Origin: a virus
IMG/VR virus record: IMGVR_UViG_3300027906_000009
Coordinates: 27,315 to 91,314 of that record
DNA: 64,000 nt
Strand: one strand, 5' to 3'
Part shown: one piece after another, positions 1 through 8,023 of the stretch
Layout: the number at the start of each line of letters is the position of its first letter
Position numbering within the stretch: position 1 is the stretch's first letter
The notes under the pieces: generated by a model
Seen by the model: the letters and a program-made list of their open reading frames with translations, nothing else
What the model was told of the DNA's origin: nothing
The model's database searches: none
Translations under genes and position numbers: made by a program

Positions 1-424
1 ATGCTTTGATCTGAGATCCATTAGATAATTGGAATGAAGTCCGGTTGTCGATATCAACGTTTGAAATTCTTAACCAAGGTGGCAGGTTTTTGATTATTGC
101 TTTTACTTTTTTTACTAAATTTGCTGCAGTGTTAAATTTAGTAGCTATAACCAAAACGTTCTTTTCCCTGTGAAACATCATCATCCAAGCTACATAGGCT
201 GCTGTGATAGTGGATATCCCTAACTGGCGCGCTTTTAATATAACGTTAAACCTATGATCTTCGAAGTCTTCTAATAATTTTTCTTGAAAGTCATATAAAT
301 GAAAAGGTATTAAGCCTTTTTGAGGGTGTGTTATTTTTGCGTATGTGTGAATGAAATAGTCGGGCTTTTTGCCACAACGGACAATCTCTTTCATTATTTC
401 TCTTTTTGTGAGTTTTATTGCCAC
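1..424 (-). CDS. terL: Terminase large subunit (T4 gp17-type), C-terminus cut by window edge
   Basis: This is the ATPase and nuclease motor that packages DNA into the prohead. Only the first 141 codons are inside the window. Visible features are a PFHLYDFQEKL segment, whose Gln is expected to contact adenine, a Walker A-type KARQLGIST at about residues 64-72, and an LPPWLR stretch near residue 117, all typical of gp17-like ATPase domains. The start is a GTG nine bases after the stop of the preceding gene, with AGGAA six bases ahead of it; there is no in-frame ATG this early. The nuclease domain should lie to the left of the window. Family assignment is strong; phage type follows by inference. 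Confidence 0.9.
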   Translation of the reverse strand, partial: MAIKLTKREIMKEIVRCGKKPDYFIHTYAKITHPQKGLIPFHLYDFQEKLLEDFEDHRFNVILKARQLGISTITAAYVAWMMMFHREKNVLVIATKFNTAANLVKKVKAIIKNLPPWLRISNVDIDNRTSFQLSNGSQIKA

Positions 425-432
425 CGAAGTTC

Positions 433-930
433 CTATTTGAGACCACCAAGTTTAAGCATTTTATCATAAGCTGGGTCTGTGGGTCTTTCTTCTACCTCAC
501 TTGAAACATCTTCCGAGGTGCCGCCAATTTTGTAGCACTTGTGCACCTTGACGCTGCAGCGGATTCGAGATATATATTCAACCAAAACATCTACTTCGCT
601 CGGTTCAGATAAGGTAAGCGCGGACTTTTTAACTTTCTTGTATTCTTTTTGAATAAAGGATTTTACCTTTTCCACCATTGACTCCATTTCACCCTCAAAA
701 TCATTAGAGTGAACCTCTTTAAGAGGTATCTCTGCGTGGTATTTAATGTGAAGCCGGTCGCCAGCTATGGAGGCACCAAACCCGTCCATAACCCTCTGAT
801 CAAGGAGAGGGTTACCTTCCTCTCTTCGAAGTCCTATTTTTATTGGCTCCCCGTTCTCGTCGTGGGCGCCGTCATAGGTGTTGGATAGTACCTGTGAAAT
901 ACAGTCTATAATTTCTAAAGTTGTTGCCAT
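433..930 (-). CDS. Conserved phage protein of unknown function, upstream of terminase
   Basis: A 165-residue acidic-to-neutral protein with no signal peptide or membrane segment. I do not recognise a domain. The middle third (about residues 75-105) is Lys/Glu-rich and probably helical; the C-terminus ends in a short tail rich in Asp and Lys. The start ATG is preceded by GAGGAA at good spacing. It sits immediately before the large terminase gene, the usual place of a small terminase subunit or a head-completion protein, but the sequence alone does not establish either. The 45 bases upstream hold two copies of an AACTATTTATT direct repeat with no clear role. Confidence 0.75.
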   Translation of the reverse strand: MATTLEIIDCISQVLSNTYDGAHDENGEPIKIGLRREEGNPLLDQRVMDGFGASIAGDRLHIKYHAEIPLKEVHSNDFEGEMESMVEKVKSFIQKEYKKVKKSALTLSEPSEVDVLVEYISRIRCSVKVHKCYKIGGTSEDVSSEVEERPTDPAYDKMLKLGGLK

Positions 931-975
931 TGTGTATATTCCTCTTGCAATAAATAGTTTGCTATTAATAAATAG

Positions 976-1347
976 TTAGTCATTTGGCCTCCAGCCAGAT
1001 TTCCACCTTTCTTCCCTGTCTTCGATATACTGAATATAACAATTGAAGCAGCATTGGTATTTTATCATGTATAGATCATCGTACTGGGAAAATGAATAGG
1101 ATGAACAAATGGGACAAATTCTGGGGATTTTTTGTTTCTGGCTTTTGTCCTTTATTGTAAATCCTTCTTTTTCTTCTATTTTTTCATTTTTGTTGCTTTT
1201 AGTGTAAAAATCTTTGAGATCTTGTAGATATTTTTCTTCTTTATCCTTCGTCCAGGATCCTTTTGGGTTTTGTATTGCCTCTGAGCCATACTTGTCTTTT
1301 ATGGCTTTTTCAATTTTTGCTATCTTATTTAAATCTTTTTCTTTCAT
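976..1347 (-). CDS. Small zinc-ribbon-like protein
   Basis: A 123-residue protein in two parts. The first 70 residues are highly charged and helical. The rest carries a Cys-x2-Cys pair (C78, C81) and a second Cys cluster (C99, C100, C103) about 20 residues later, a pattern that fits one zinc ribbon. The C-terminus is rich in Trp and Arg, which would suit nucleic-acid binding. The start follows the stop of the upstream gene by four bases without a clear ribosome binding site, so translation is probably coupled. The function is unknown; zinc binding is inferred from cysteine spacing. Confidence 0.7.
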   Translation of the reverse strand: MKEKDLNKIAKIEKAIKDKYGSEAIQNPKGSWTKDKEEKYLQDLKDFYTKSNKNEKIEEKEGFTIKDKSQKQKIPRICPICSSYSFSQYDDLYMIKYQCCFNCYIQYIEDREERWKSGWRPND

Positions 1348-1351
1348 AGTA

Positions 1352-1849
1352 TCACTTTGCCGCGAATATTATAGCTAAAGTGGTTAATACACCTGCGGCT
1401 ACGCCTCCGGCTGCCCACCAAAGCGAGTTATCGTTTGGTGTCTGCATTGTGACACCTGTGAGTTCACTGATTTGATTGTTTTTTATTTGCAATATTTGTT
1501 CGTGTTCTTTGTTCAAGCTATCAATTTGAATCTGAAGCTGGTCGATCTCAAAAGTATAGCTTGCTCTAATTCTTGCTATATCGTGCTGGCATCTTAGCTG
1601 GCACTTTTCTTTCTCTCTTTCAGCGGAAGAAATCAGTAAAGAGTTAGCTGTACTGTTATAACACCATATGGGATCACCGTCAGGACTAAGATTTAGTTTA
1701 TTAATAATTTCTTCGTCAGTAACATATATCGCTGACGCCGGTGGAGAAAACTCTTTATCTAGTTCCAAATCAGCTAATGCGGAAAATGGGTAACACAATA
1801 TTAATATAATTGCAACTAGTCTAGTTTTTAAATTTAATTCCAAAGTCAT
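1352..1849 (-). CDS. Exported coiled-coil protein with C-terminal membrane anchor
   Basis: A protein of about 165 residues. An N-terminal signal peptide with a hydrophobic core and an SALA-D cleavage site is followed by a Cys-containing region, a helical coiled-coil stretch (about residues 85-130) and a C-terminal transmembrane segment. A cleaved leader, a periplasmic coiled coil and a membrane anchor resemble spanin-like lysis proteins, but the leader lacks a proper lipobox, so this is only a suggestion. I chose ATG at 1849; a TTG two codons earlier (1855) is also open. It overlaps the end of the preceding coiled-coil gene by 29 nt. Neighbours are a holin-like protein and another membrane coiled coil. 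Confidence 0.7.
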   Translation of the reverse strand: MTLELNLKTRLVAIILILCYPFSALADLELDKEFSPPASAIYVTDEEIINKLNLSPDGDPIWCYNSTANSLLISSAEREKEKCQLRCQHDIARIRASYTFEIDQLQIQIDSLNKEHEQILQIKNNQISELTGVTMQTPNDNSLWWAAGGVAAGVLTTLAIIFAAK

Positions 1850-2228
1850 TTTCAATCTTTCTTATAATCTCTTCAGGGTTACCTTTAGATTTTATCACAA
1901 TTTTTCTGACATCTTCAATTTGTTTTTCAGAAAGTTGCTTGTTTTCCTCTTTGAATCTTTCCTCTAACCTTAGAATAGTCTCTTTAAATTGTTTTTGCAA
2001 ATTCCTAAGGTTAATTATTTCTTCATTGTGAATTCGATTTATGGTTTCTATTTCTTCCCTGTGTGCTCTCTTATTAATTTCAATAGTCTTTCTTAAAGCT
2101 TCTGTATTTTTTTTTGAAAAAATATAAATGAATAAAGACCAGCATATCAATAGTGGTATTTTCCAATTATGTTTTAGCCACACCCAGGATTTTTCTAAAC
2201 CCGTTTTAAAAATTAGCCACGTCATCAT
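1821..2228 (-). CDS. Membrane-anchored coiled-coil protein (i-spanin-like topology)
   Basis: About 135 residues. One N-terminal transmembrane helix (around residues 22-40, ending in IYIFSKK) is followed by a long charged coiled coil rich in Lys, Glu and Arg and a short C-terminal domain ending in DFGIKFKN. This topology matches inner-membrane spanin subunits and also a common but uncharacterised membrane protein family of large phages. The open frame extends to 2264, but the ATG at 2228, with GGA seven bases ahead, overlaps the end of the holin-like gene by 23 nt and gives a more usual N-terminus. A role in lysis is inferred from topology and neighbours. Confidence 0.7.
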   Translation of the reverse strand: MMTWLIFKTGLEKSWVWLKHNWKIPLLICWSLFIYIFSKKNTEALRKTIEINKRAHREEIETINRIHNEEIINLRNLQKQFKETILRLEERFKEENKQLSEKQIEDVRKIVIKSKGNPEEIIRKIENDFGIKFKN

Positions 2229-2427
2229 TACTTGGTCCATGTTTCCATTTAACAGCCATGTCAACTAGTGCTTGAGTACCTATATATGCTAGTGTTATAG
2301 CGGTCCAATTATCACTAGTGACTGTGCCATATGCGCAAAGGCCTGTTGCTGTTAGCCATGCTAAAAATTTTCTTGATATAAATTTTTCTGTATGTTTGTC
2401 TGCGAATGCTTTCAATTCTGCCATCAT
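2206..2427 (-). CDS. Small holin-like membrane protein
   Basis: A 73-residue protein with a charged N-terminal helix, then two hydrophobic segments (about residues 20-37 and 42-60) separated by SDNW, and a polar tail with KWKHG. Small size and paired membrane helices fit class II-type phage holins, which permeabilise the inner membrane at lysis. A strong AGGGGGA ribosome binding site precedes a double ATG, so the start is 2427 or 2424. It is followed on the same transcript by two membrane coiled-coil proteins. No endolysin is visible nearby, so the holin call rests on topology alone. Confidence 0.6.
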   Translation of the reverse strand: MMAELKAFADKHTEKFISRKFLAWLTATGLCAYGTVTSDNWTAITLAYIGTQALVDMAVKWKHGPSNDDVANF

Positions 2428-2435
2428 AAATCCCC

Positions 2436-5400
2436 CTATATGTTTACATGTGCATAACCATCTCTTTTCTCAATGTTTATTTGCATATCCACACAATCTT
2501 TTAGATTATCTAGATGTGAAATAAGAAGAAAAGTTTTAAAATAGCCTTTGACCATATCTAAGATACGTACAAAGCCTTCCATGTTCTCTTCATCAAGAGC
2601 AGTTCCCGGCTCGTCAAGTATAAATAGGTCAGACTTTGGTAAACTGGACACAGTTAAAAAAGCCAAACGTATGGCCATGCTTGCAATAGTCTTCTCAGCG
2701 CCGGATCCCATCTCGAGCGGACGTGGGTCGTGGCTAGGATGCTTAATAAAAATATCTAACTTGTCTTCGTTGTTAGAAATGAACACTTCAAACTCCACAA
2801 TATTAGTCAATATCTTAGATATCTCCTGGTTAATGTAAGGCAGTCTTTCTTTAATAATTTCATATGAAACACCATTAGGATGACAACAGACCATAAAAAG
2901 ATGATAAGCTGCAAAGCTTTGTTCTAGTTCTCTAAACTCTTGCTGTTGGTCTTGTGTATGTGATAACTTTTGTTCGGAAGATCCATGTTTTTTGTGTAGT
3001 TGCATAATCTTTTGTTCACACAAATTGATCTCCTGTTCTTTATTTTCAGATTGCTTTTCTAACTTTTCCTTGTCTGATATTAATTGCTTTAAATTCTCAA
3101 TGGCTTCCTTGTTTTCTTCATATTCTGTGGCTTTATTTTTAAGATCATCGAGTGCAACCTGCTCTTTAAATAAAAGACTGTCAGCCCGTTCAATAATTAG
3201 ATTACTAGTCGTTATTGAATTTGCGAGACAATCTCTTTTCTCAACCAAAGCACTATGTTTCTCTATATATTTATCTACTTTTGTCATCTCATCGTGAGAG
3301 ATTTCGGCGCCTATAATATTAATCTTCCGGGTTGTTATAGACATTTCTGATGCTTTTTGTTTAACCGCTTCTCCAATAAGCGGATGACAACTGGCACATA
3401 CTTTGTCCTGTTCTGTTACTAATAGTCTTTTTTGCTCAGACAAGTTCTTCAAAAGTAAAATCAAATTATTTAATTCGTCGCTAACTTTTGTAAAAGACTC
3501 TTTCTTTTTCTTATAATTTTCAATTTCAAAGTCCTTCAAAAAGTCTTCAATCTTTTCATACTTAAGCTTATTATCATCAATATTTTTTTGCGCATTCGTT
3601 TTCTTAGCGTTTATTTGCAAAATGGCTTTCTCCTTTTCCGTTATCTTCTTGGCAGTAATAACAGGATCAATAATTTCTGCTGGAACTGAGGATATTTTAT
3701 TTTGTAGGAGGCCGGCCTCTTGCATTAATTCTAGCATTTCTTCTTTTAGAGATATACAGATTGCTTTATTTTTCTCGATAGCAAGTTCACTTTTAATAAT
3801 TTCTGTCTTAATATTTTTAATATTTGCATCAAAGTCAATACCCTCTAAACGCCTTAGAGCTACTTTTATTTCAGCAGATGCCTCTTTGGCCATCTTAAAT
3901 TTCTTATCAAAAATTTCTAAATCCAAAAACTTTGCAAGAAACTCTTTCCTTTTAGTTGAGCCTTCGTTGATAAACGAAAGGGAATCTAATTGAGAAGCCA
4001 TTGAGGTTGCTAGGAAGTCTGGTAGTGTGCCAAAATACTTTCTTACATTCTTATCAGTGTCTTGTCTGGAAGTACCGTTGAGGCCTGTATGGTTTCCAAT
4101 AGCGTCTTGTGAATAAAACTCCAAGTCAGTTGTTGCCTCTTGAGTTTCAACTCCTTTTGAGCGTTTTGTATATTTGTTGGACTTGCGCTCAATAATATAA
4201 TCTGTTCCATCTACTTTGATTGTTGCTGTTGCGACGCATTCATCTTTATTTTGATTGATAATATTTAGATTCTTACGAATAGATTTGGAAGTAGAGTTGT
4301 ACATAGAATAAAGTAACGTATCAACAATAGAAGACTTGCCAGAGTAATTTTTACCAAATATACCAACAATACCTTCTAGTTTTGTAAAGTCGATGATATT
4401 ACCTTCGCTATAGTTAAATAGATTGTCCCACTCCAAACTCTGAAGTGACCAATTAACATTTCGCATGACATCTTCATTTTCTTCTATCTGCTTATTAAAC
4501 TGTTTATTTAGTTCATATACTTTTTCCAAAACTTCTTGCGTTGCTTCATATTCTTTTAGATACTCAGCCATTAGAGACTCTTGAGTATTCAAATCTCGCA
4601 GGTCTTGTTTTTCCAACCCTTCGGGGGCGGCAACCTTGATTTGTTTACCGGCTGCCCTATTGAGGTAAGTTACTGATTCTGGATTGTATTTATATTTCGC
4701 AATGTCTACAGCCTTGCGAACCTTATCTAAAGATACGTTATTCTCAGAAACTATTCTAAGTCTCGCTCCTTCCGGTGGTTTCTGTCTTGGCAGGTTGCCC
4801 TTTTCTGTCAGAGAAAGAGTAACGAAAGGTCTTGGGTTATTGAAGGTAATGAGTCTATTGGTAAAATCATCTTTACTTTCAATGTCCCAAAGTAAATAAC
4901 CTTTGTCCAGTGACTCACCAAAATTTTGTTGTACTGTGGATCCAGCATACCAGATGCGACCTTCCTTATCTAGCTTCTGTGTTTTGTGGATATCTCCAAG
5001 AAAGGCAAAGTCAAACTCTTCAAAGATTTCGATACTGTGGTCGCCGCCTAGTGTCCAGTTACTGTCTGTTTTGGATTTATCAATAGCACCGTGATATAAT
5101 GCTATGTTAACTAGGTTGTAGTCTGTTGGTTCAGTCCAGTTTTCCTCATCAAATACAGATAAAACATTTAGACAAAACTTATCATTGATTTTAGTCTCTC
5201 CGGCGTTTTTTAACAGGATGAGATTTGGGTCATTGATAGCCTTTGCGATTGGTGAAAGAGCGTCTTGTCTGGAGCCATTTCGAAGGTTACCGTCGTGATT
5301 GCCTAAAATCACATAGGTTGGCGCGATTGCCGCAAGGTTCTGGAAGAAATCTCTACACATATCTACAAACTCTGGTGAGATTTGTGTCTTAGTATGGGCA

Positions 5401-5534
5401 ATATCTCCGCAATGGATAATGCAGTCCACTTTCTCTTCTTTTAGCGATTTGTAAAGTTGTTGAAATATTTCTTTGTATTCAAAATGATATTTTAGGTTTC
5501 GGATATGGGTATCCGCGATATGAGCAAATCTCAT
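2436..5534 (-). CDS. Single-chain Mre11-Rad50-type (SbcD-SbcC / gp47-gp46) nuclease-ATPase
   Basis: A 1032-residue fusion of the two subunits of the DNA end-processing complex. Residues 1 to about 200 form a calcineurin-like phosphoesterase with the metal ligands D8-x-H10, GD44, GNHD (79-81), H148 and GDIH (180-183). The Rad50/SMC-type ATPase begins near residue 380, with Walker A GKNYSGKS at about 394. It continues through a long coiled coil with a CxxC zinc hook (C713, C716) and ends with the MGSGAEK signature, Walker B FILDEP and an H-loop SHLD. In T4 these are separate genes 47 and 46. GGAG lies seven bases before the ATG, and a strong sigma70-type promoter lies just upstream. The expected role is recombination-dependent replication and host DNA processing. 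Confidence 0.93.
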   Translation of the reverse strand: MRFAHIADTHIRNLKYHFEYKEIFQQLYKSLKEEKVDCIIHCGDIAHTKTQISPEFVDMCRDFFQNLAAIAPTYVILGNHDGNLRNGSRQDALSPIAKAINDPNLILLKNAGETKINDKFCLNVLSVFDEENWTEPTDYNLVNIALYHGAIDKSKTDSNWTLGGDHSIEIFEEFDFAFLGDIHKTQKLDKEGRIWYAGSTVQQNFGESLDKGYLLWDIESKDDFTNRLITFNNPRPFVTLSLTEKGNLPRQKPPEGARLRIVSENNVSLDKVRKAVDIAKYKYNPESVTYLNRAAGKQIKVAAPEGLEKQDLRDLNTQESLMAEYLKEYEATQEVLEKVYELNKQFNKQIEENEDVMRNVNWSLQSLEWDNLFNYSEGNIIDFTKLEGIVGIFGKNYSGKSSIVDTLLYSMYNSTSKSIRKNLNIINQNKDECVATATIKVDGTDYIIERKSNKYTKRSKGVETQEATTDLEFYSQDAIGNHTGLNGTSRQDTDKNVRKYFGTLPDFLATSMASQLDSLSFINEGSTKRKEFLAKFLDLEIFDKKFKMAKEASAEIKVALRRLEGIDFDANIKNIKTEIIKSELAIEKNKAICISLKEEMLELMQEAGLLQNKISSVPAEIIDPVITAKKITEKEKAILQINAKKTNAQKNIDDNKLKYEKIEDFLKDFEIENYKKKKESFTKVSDELNNLILLLKNLSEQKRLLVTEQDKVCASCHPLIGEAVKQKASEMSITTRKINIIGAEISHDEMTKVDKYIEKHSALVEKRDCLANSITTSNLIIERADSLLFKEQVALDDLKNKATEYEENKEAIENLKQLISDKEKLEKQSENKEQEINLCEQKIMQLHKKHGSSEQKLSHTQDQQQEFRELEQSFAAYHLFMVCCHPNGVSYEIIKERLPYINQEISKILTNIVEFEVFISNNEDKLDIFIKHPSHDPRPLEMGSGAEKTIASMAIRLAFLTVSSLPKSDLFILDEPGTALDEENMEGFVRILDMVKGYFKTFLLISHLDNLKDCVDMQINIEKRDGYAHVNI

Positions 5535-5564
5535 TTATTCTCCATGAATAATTGTTATGTTCTA

Positions 5565-5593
5565 AGTATAACAGGGATTGGTGTGGGTGTCAA
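5565..5593 (-). promoter_or_regulatory. Consensus sigma70-type promoter for the Mre11-Rad50 gene
   Basis: Read on the minus strand, a perfect -35 TTGACA is followed after exactly 17 bases by -10 TATACT. The -35 begins directly after the TAG stop of the upstream 56-residue gene. Transcription would start about 24 bases before the ATG at 5534, leaving room for its GGAG ribosome binding site. This is the best host-type promoter in the window and suggests early expression of the nuclease independent of the operon above it. Confidence 0.85.
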
Positions 5594-5764
5594 CTAAATT
5601 CTTTTGAGACCAAGCTCTTCTAGCTGATTTGGTGTAAGTTTCTCAAGAATGATAGCGAATGCTTTCTTTTCTGATTCGGTGATCATATTGAGGTCACCTG
5701 TTTCTGCTAAGTGATTCATCTCTTCTGCGATGATTTCTTTTAGTCTTCTTTTTGTAAGTTCCAT
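5594..5764 (-). CDS. Tiny helical protein with N-terminal LKxIIxEE motif
   Basis: A 56-residue protein. Its first 16 residues (MELTKRRLKEIIAEEM) form a basic-to-acidic amphipathic helix with an I-A-E site at residues 12-14. The rest is helical and charged, ending in LEELGLKRI. The start overlaps the stop of the next gene upstream in a TAATG arrangement, so the two are coupled; the stop abuts a sigma70-type promoter. The same N-terminal motif occurs in the adjacent 69-residue protein and in the thioredoxin-like protein. The function is unknown; a capsid-targeting tag is proposed under findings. Confidence 0.75.
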   Translation of the reverse strand: MELTKRRLKEIIAEEMNHLAETGDLNMITESEKKAFAIILEKLTPNQLEELGLKRI

Positions 5765-5973
5765 TATTGTGCTCCTTGTTGGTCTTCTGCGTGTTGAACT
5801 AGTGCTTTTACTGCCGTGTACAGATCAATTATCCTGTGCTGATCTGTATAATTTTGCCCAGCTTTGCTCGATTCCATTTTTTGGATCATTTTCCGTGCTA
5901 CAGGCAAACCTCGACCTTGAATAACTTCATTTATCTCTTCTTTTATTATCTTAATGAGTTCTGATTTTTTCAT
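5764..5973 (-). CDS. Small protein with N-terminal LIKIIKEE motif
   Basis: A 69-residue protein beginning MKKSELIKIIKEEI, with an I-K-E site at residues 10-12, followed by a helical region with two basic patches and a Gln-rich end. I chose the ATG at 5973 because a GAGGAA ribosome binding site lies seven bases before it; the open frame runs to 5994 without such a site. The binding site overlaps the stop codon of the primase gene. No domain is recognised. The shared N-terminal helix with the next gene suggests that both are targeted to the same place. Confidence 0.75.
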   Translation of the reverse strand: MKKSELIKIIKEEINEVIQGRGLPVARKMIQKMESSKAGQNYTDQHRIIDLYTAVKALVQHAEDQQGAQ

Positions 5974-5983
5974 TGTTGTTCCT

Positions 5984-6901
5984 CTAGAAGTCAAGTTTAT
6001 AATGTAAATAGTCTAAATCGGACACAATATCCGCATTTTGTTTTCGCTGTTCTACCACTTTTTGTGGCATCTCTCCGATGTCTGAATAACCGCTGACATC
6101 AATAGACATAACTTTAATACCATATTCTCTTAGTTTCTTTGCTATCCCAAACTCTTTTTCTTTAACATCTTCGTCCAAAGCCAGATATACATCTGGTTTT
6201 CTTTCGCATATCTTTTGGAACAGTCTTGAACCCTCTCTCAAGGTTGAGCCAAGTAAGGGTACAGCGTTCTTGCATTTCATTGCGTCAAATACACCCTCAG
6301 TTAAAACAACATTGTTGTCCCAATCAATATTTAAATCGTTAAAAATAATATCTTTGCTAATTTTTGGATTCTTATATTTCATCCAGTTTCCCGTATATGA
6401 TCTTGCTACAAAAAAATTAACATTACCGTCTTTGTCGAAGCCCGGAACAATAACTCTGTCTTGATATTCGCCGTAGTTACAAAAGCCGATCTTCCATATC
6501 AATATATCTTTGTCTGAAAAGCCTCGAGAGTAAAGATAATTTAGGGCCCGTTTCTTAATCTTGGTCTTTCTACCAGTCAGAGTTTGAAAATTATCTGGTA
6601 GATCTACAATTTGAGATTGTTCTACTAAGCGCTCTTGGAAGATCTCTTCATATTTTGCAAGATTTACTTCACCCGCAAGGTTGCGCCAGTCGGCGTAATA
6701 GACTGGTGAATGCCTTCGAATGAGTGAAGATATCTTTGTACCGGAGTAGTCGCAAATCCAACACTTGAACACATTTTTTTCTATGTTGACCGATAATTTT
6801 AGTTTATGGTGATTACACTTTGGGCAACGAAATTGATGTTCATTGTCGTTAGTCCAGCAACGACCAAGGGCTCTCTTAAGTAATTTCAGCTTCTCTGACA
6901 A
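5984..6901 (-). CDS. DNA primase (zinc finger plus Toprim, no helicase domain)
   Basis: A 305-residue enzyme expected to make RNA primers at the phage fork. A CHC2-type zinc finger is visible as C26, C29, C47 and C50. The Toprim core shows LTEGVFDAMK (E202) and LALDED (D243, D245), the metal-binding acidic residues. The size and layout resemble the primase half of T7 gp4 without the helicase. The start is TTG, with GGAG six bases ahead, and it overlaps the end of the resolvase gene by 26 nt. No ATG alternative would keep the N-terminal helix before the zinc finger. A partner helicase is not in this window. Confidence 0.88.
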   Translation of the reverse strand: MSEKLKLLKRALGRCWTNDNEHQFRCPKCNHHKLKLSVNIEKNVFKCWICDYSGTKISSLIRRHSPVYYADWRNLAGEVNLAKYEEIFQERLVEQSQIVDLPDNFQTLTGRKTKIKKRALNYLYSRGFSDKDILIWKIGFCNYGEYQDRVIVPGFDKDGNVNFFVARSYTGNWMKYKNPKISKDIIFNDLNIDWDNNVVLTEGVFDAMKCKNAVPLLGSTLREGSRLFQKICERKPDVYLALDEDVKEKEFGIAKKLREYGIKVMSIDVSGYSDIGEMPQKVVEQRKQNADIVSDLDYLHYKLDF

Positions 6902-7409
6902 GCTTATCTCCTGCTAATGCGATTATAATACTATCACACATGTCTAGTGTACCAGGTTTTGGGTTTCCGTGTTTTGTATATTGTACCGCAATATGTGAGT
7001 ACTTGTCAAGAATAAATTCAAGAACCTTCTCTTTTGAATTTTCACCCCTTTTAATTTTAAGTCCAGCTAACTTACGGGCGGAGGATGCGGCGAGCATTTG
7101 AGGGTGATTTCCGAAAATATCATAACAGAACCACGATATAATCCCATTAAACCTAGATAAAGTTGACAATGTTTGTGCTGATGAGAAGCCTGATCGGAAC
7201 GTATGTAGAGATTGTTCTATGAACACTTTACTAATATTATGCTTCCTTTTTAAGAGCATTAATTTAATTCTTATATGGTGAGCTTTCTCATATAAAGATG
7301 GAAACTTATTTTTATTTCTAGTATCCCAATAAGTACTTTCCACAATCTTATTATTTTTAATTATTGTGGCTCCTGTAATGGAAGTTGATATATCTAATCC
7401 TAATATCAC
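6876..7409 (-). CDS. RuvC-like Holliday junction resolvase
   Basis: A 177-residue RNase H-fold endonuclease that should cut four-way junctions or branched DNA before packaging. The catalytic acids expected for RuvC can be placed: D6 in GLDIST, E65 in VFIEQS, and D156 with D159 in LDMCDS. Length matches bacterial and phage RuvC (about 160-180 residues). The start is GTG, overlapping the TAG of the J-domain gene by one base, with AAAGG nine bases ahead. It is followed by primase in a 26-nt overlap. In this phage it probably fills the role of T4 endonuclease VII, though that is inference from family function. Confidence 0.85.
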   Translation of the reverse strand: MILGLDISTSITGATIIKNNKIVESTYWDTRNKNKFPSLYEKAHHIRIKLMLLKRKHNISKVFIEQSLHTFRSGFSSAQTLSTLSRFNGIISWFCYDIFGNHPQMLAASSARKLAGLKIKRGENSKEKVLEFILDKYSHIAVQYTKHGNPKPGTLDMCDSIIIALAGDKLVREAEIT

Positions 7410-8020
7410 TATTTTTGCCTTTCATCCAAAAAAGAAAAAATTTTACTTAATATCTTTTCTTTCTCCTGTTCGTCTTCTGTGGCGAACCACTTCCAGACTA
7501 GTTTAGATTCTATATCATTAAGCTGTTTTTTTATATCACTTATTTCTTTTTCAGTTTTTTTAATTTCAATTTTAGAAATATTTGGCAGTTCGATTTCTAA
7601 ATTTATAGCTATATCAGAAAGAATAATTATGTCGTTTTCTAATAGTGCTTTCTGGGCCATTAAGAACATATCTATCTTAATCTGTTTCTCGTTTTTTGAT
7701 AACTCTGATCCTAACTTATCAGGGTGGATTTTTAATGCTATTTTTCGAAATAATTTCTTAACTAAAGTATCTGGTTTGTTATTTTTTAATTTTTGTTCTA
7801 AGGGGCTTTGGGGCGATGCAGTCTTCTGTTGTATATCTTTATTTGTAGGTTCTTCTATTTTTTGTTCTTCTGAAAGAATATTTCTCTCTTTCCTGTAAAT
7901 TTCTTCTATTTTTGATGATGCAAGATGTATTATTTCTTTAGAGATTTGCAACTCTTCTCGAAGTGACTTTAACTTGTTAGCTAAAAAGATAATTTTTTTT
8001 TGCAAAAAGTTGTTTTTCAT
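7409..8020 (-). CDS. J-domain (DnaJ-like) protein
   Basis: A 203-residue protein with an N-terminal coiled coil (residues 1-50), a low-complexity linker and a J-domain core whose helix II is KKLFRKIALKIHPDKLG. HPD sits at 99-101 and is needed to stimulate Hsp70 ATPase activity. The C-terminal third is again helical and charged. No Gly/Phe region or zinc domain is present, so it is a minimal class C J protein. No phage Hsp70 is visible, so it would act on host DnaK, perhaps in folding the giant virion proteins encoded just upstream. The start follows the preceding stop by three bases without a clear ribosome binding site. Confidence 0.78.
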   Translation of the reverse strand: MKNNFLQKKIIFLANKLKSLREELQISKEIIHLASSKIEEIYRKERNILSEEQKIEEPTNKDIQQKTASPQSPLEQKLKNNKPDTLVKKLFRKIALKIHPDKLGSELSKNEKQIKIDMFLMAQKALLENDIIILSDIAINLEIELPNISKIEIKKTEKEISDIKKQLNDIESKLVWKWFATEDEQEKEKILSKIFSFLDERQK

Positions 8021-8023
8021 TAT

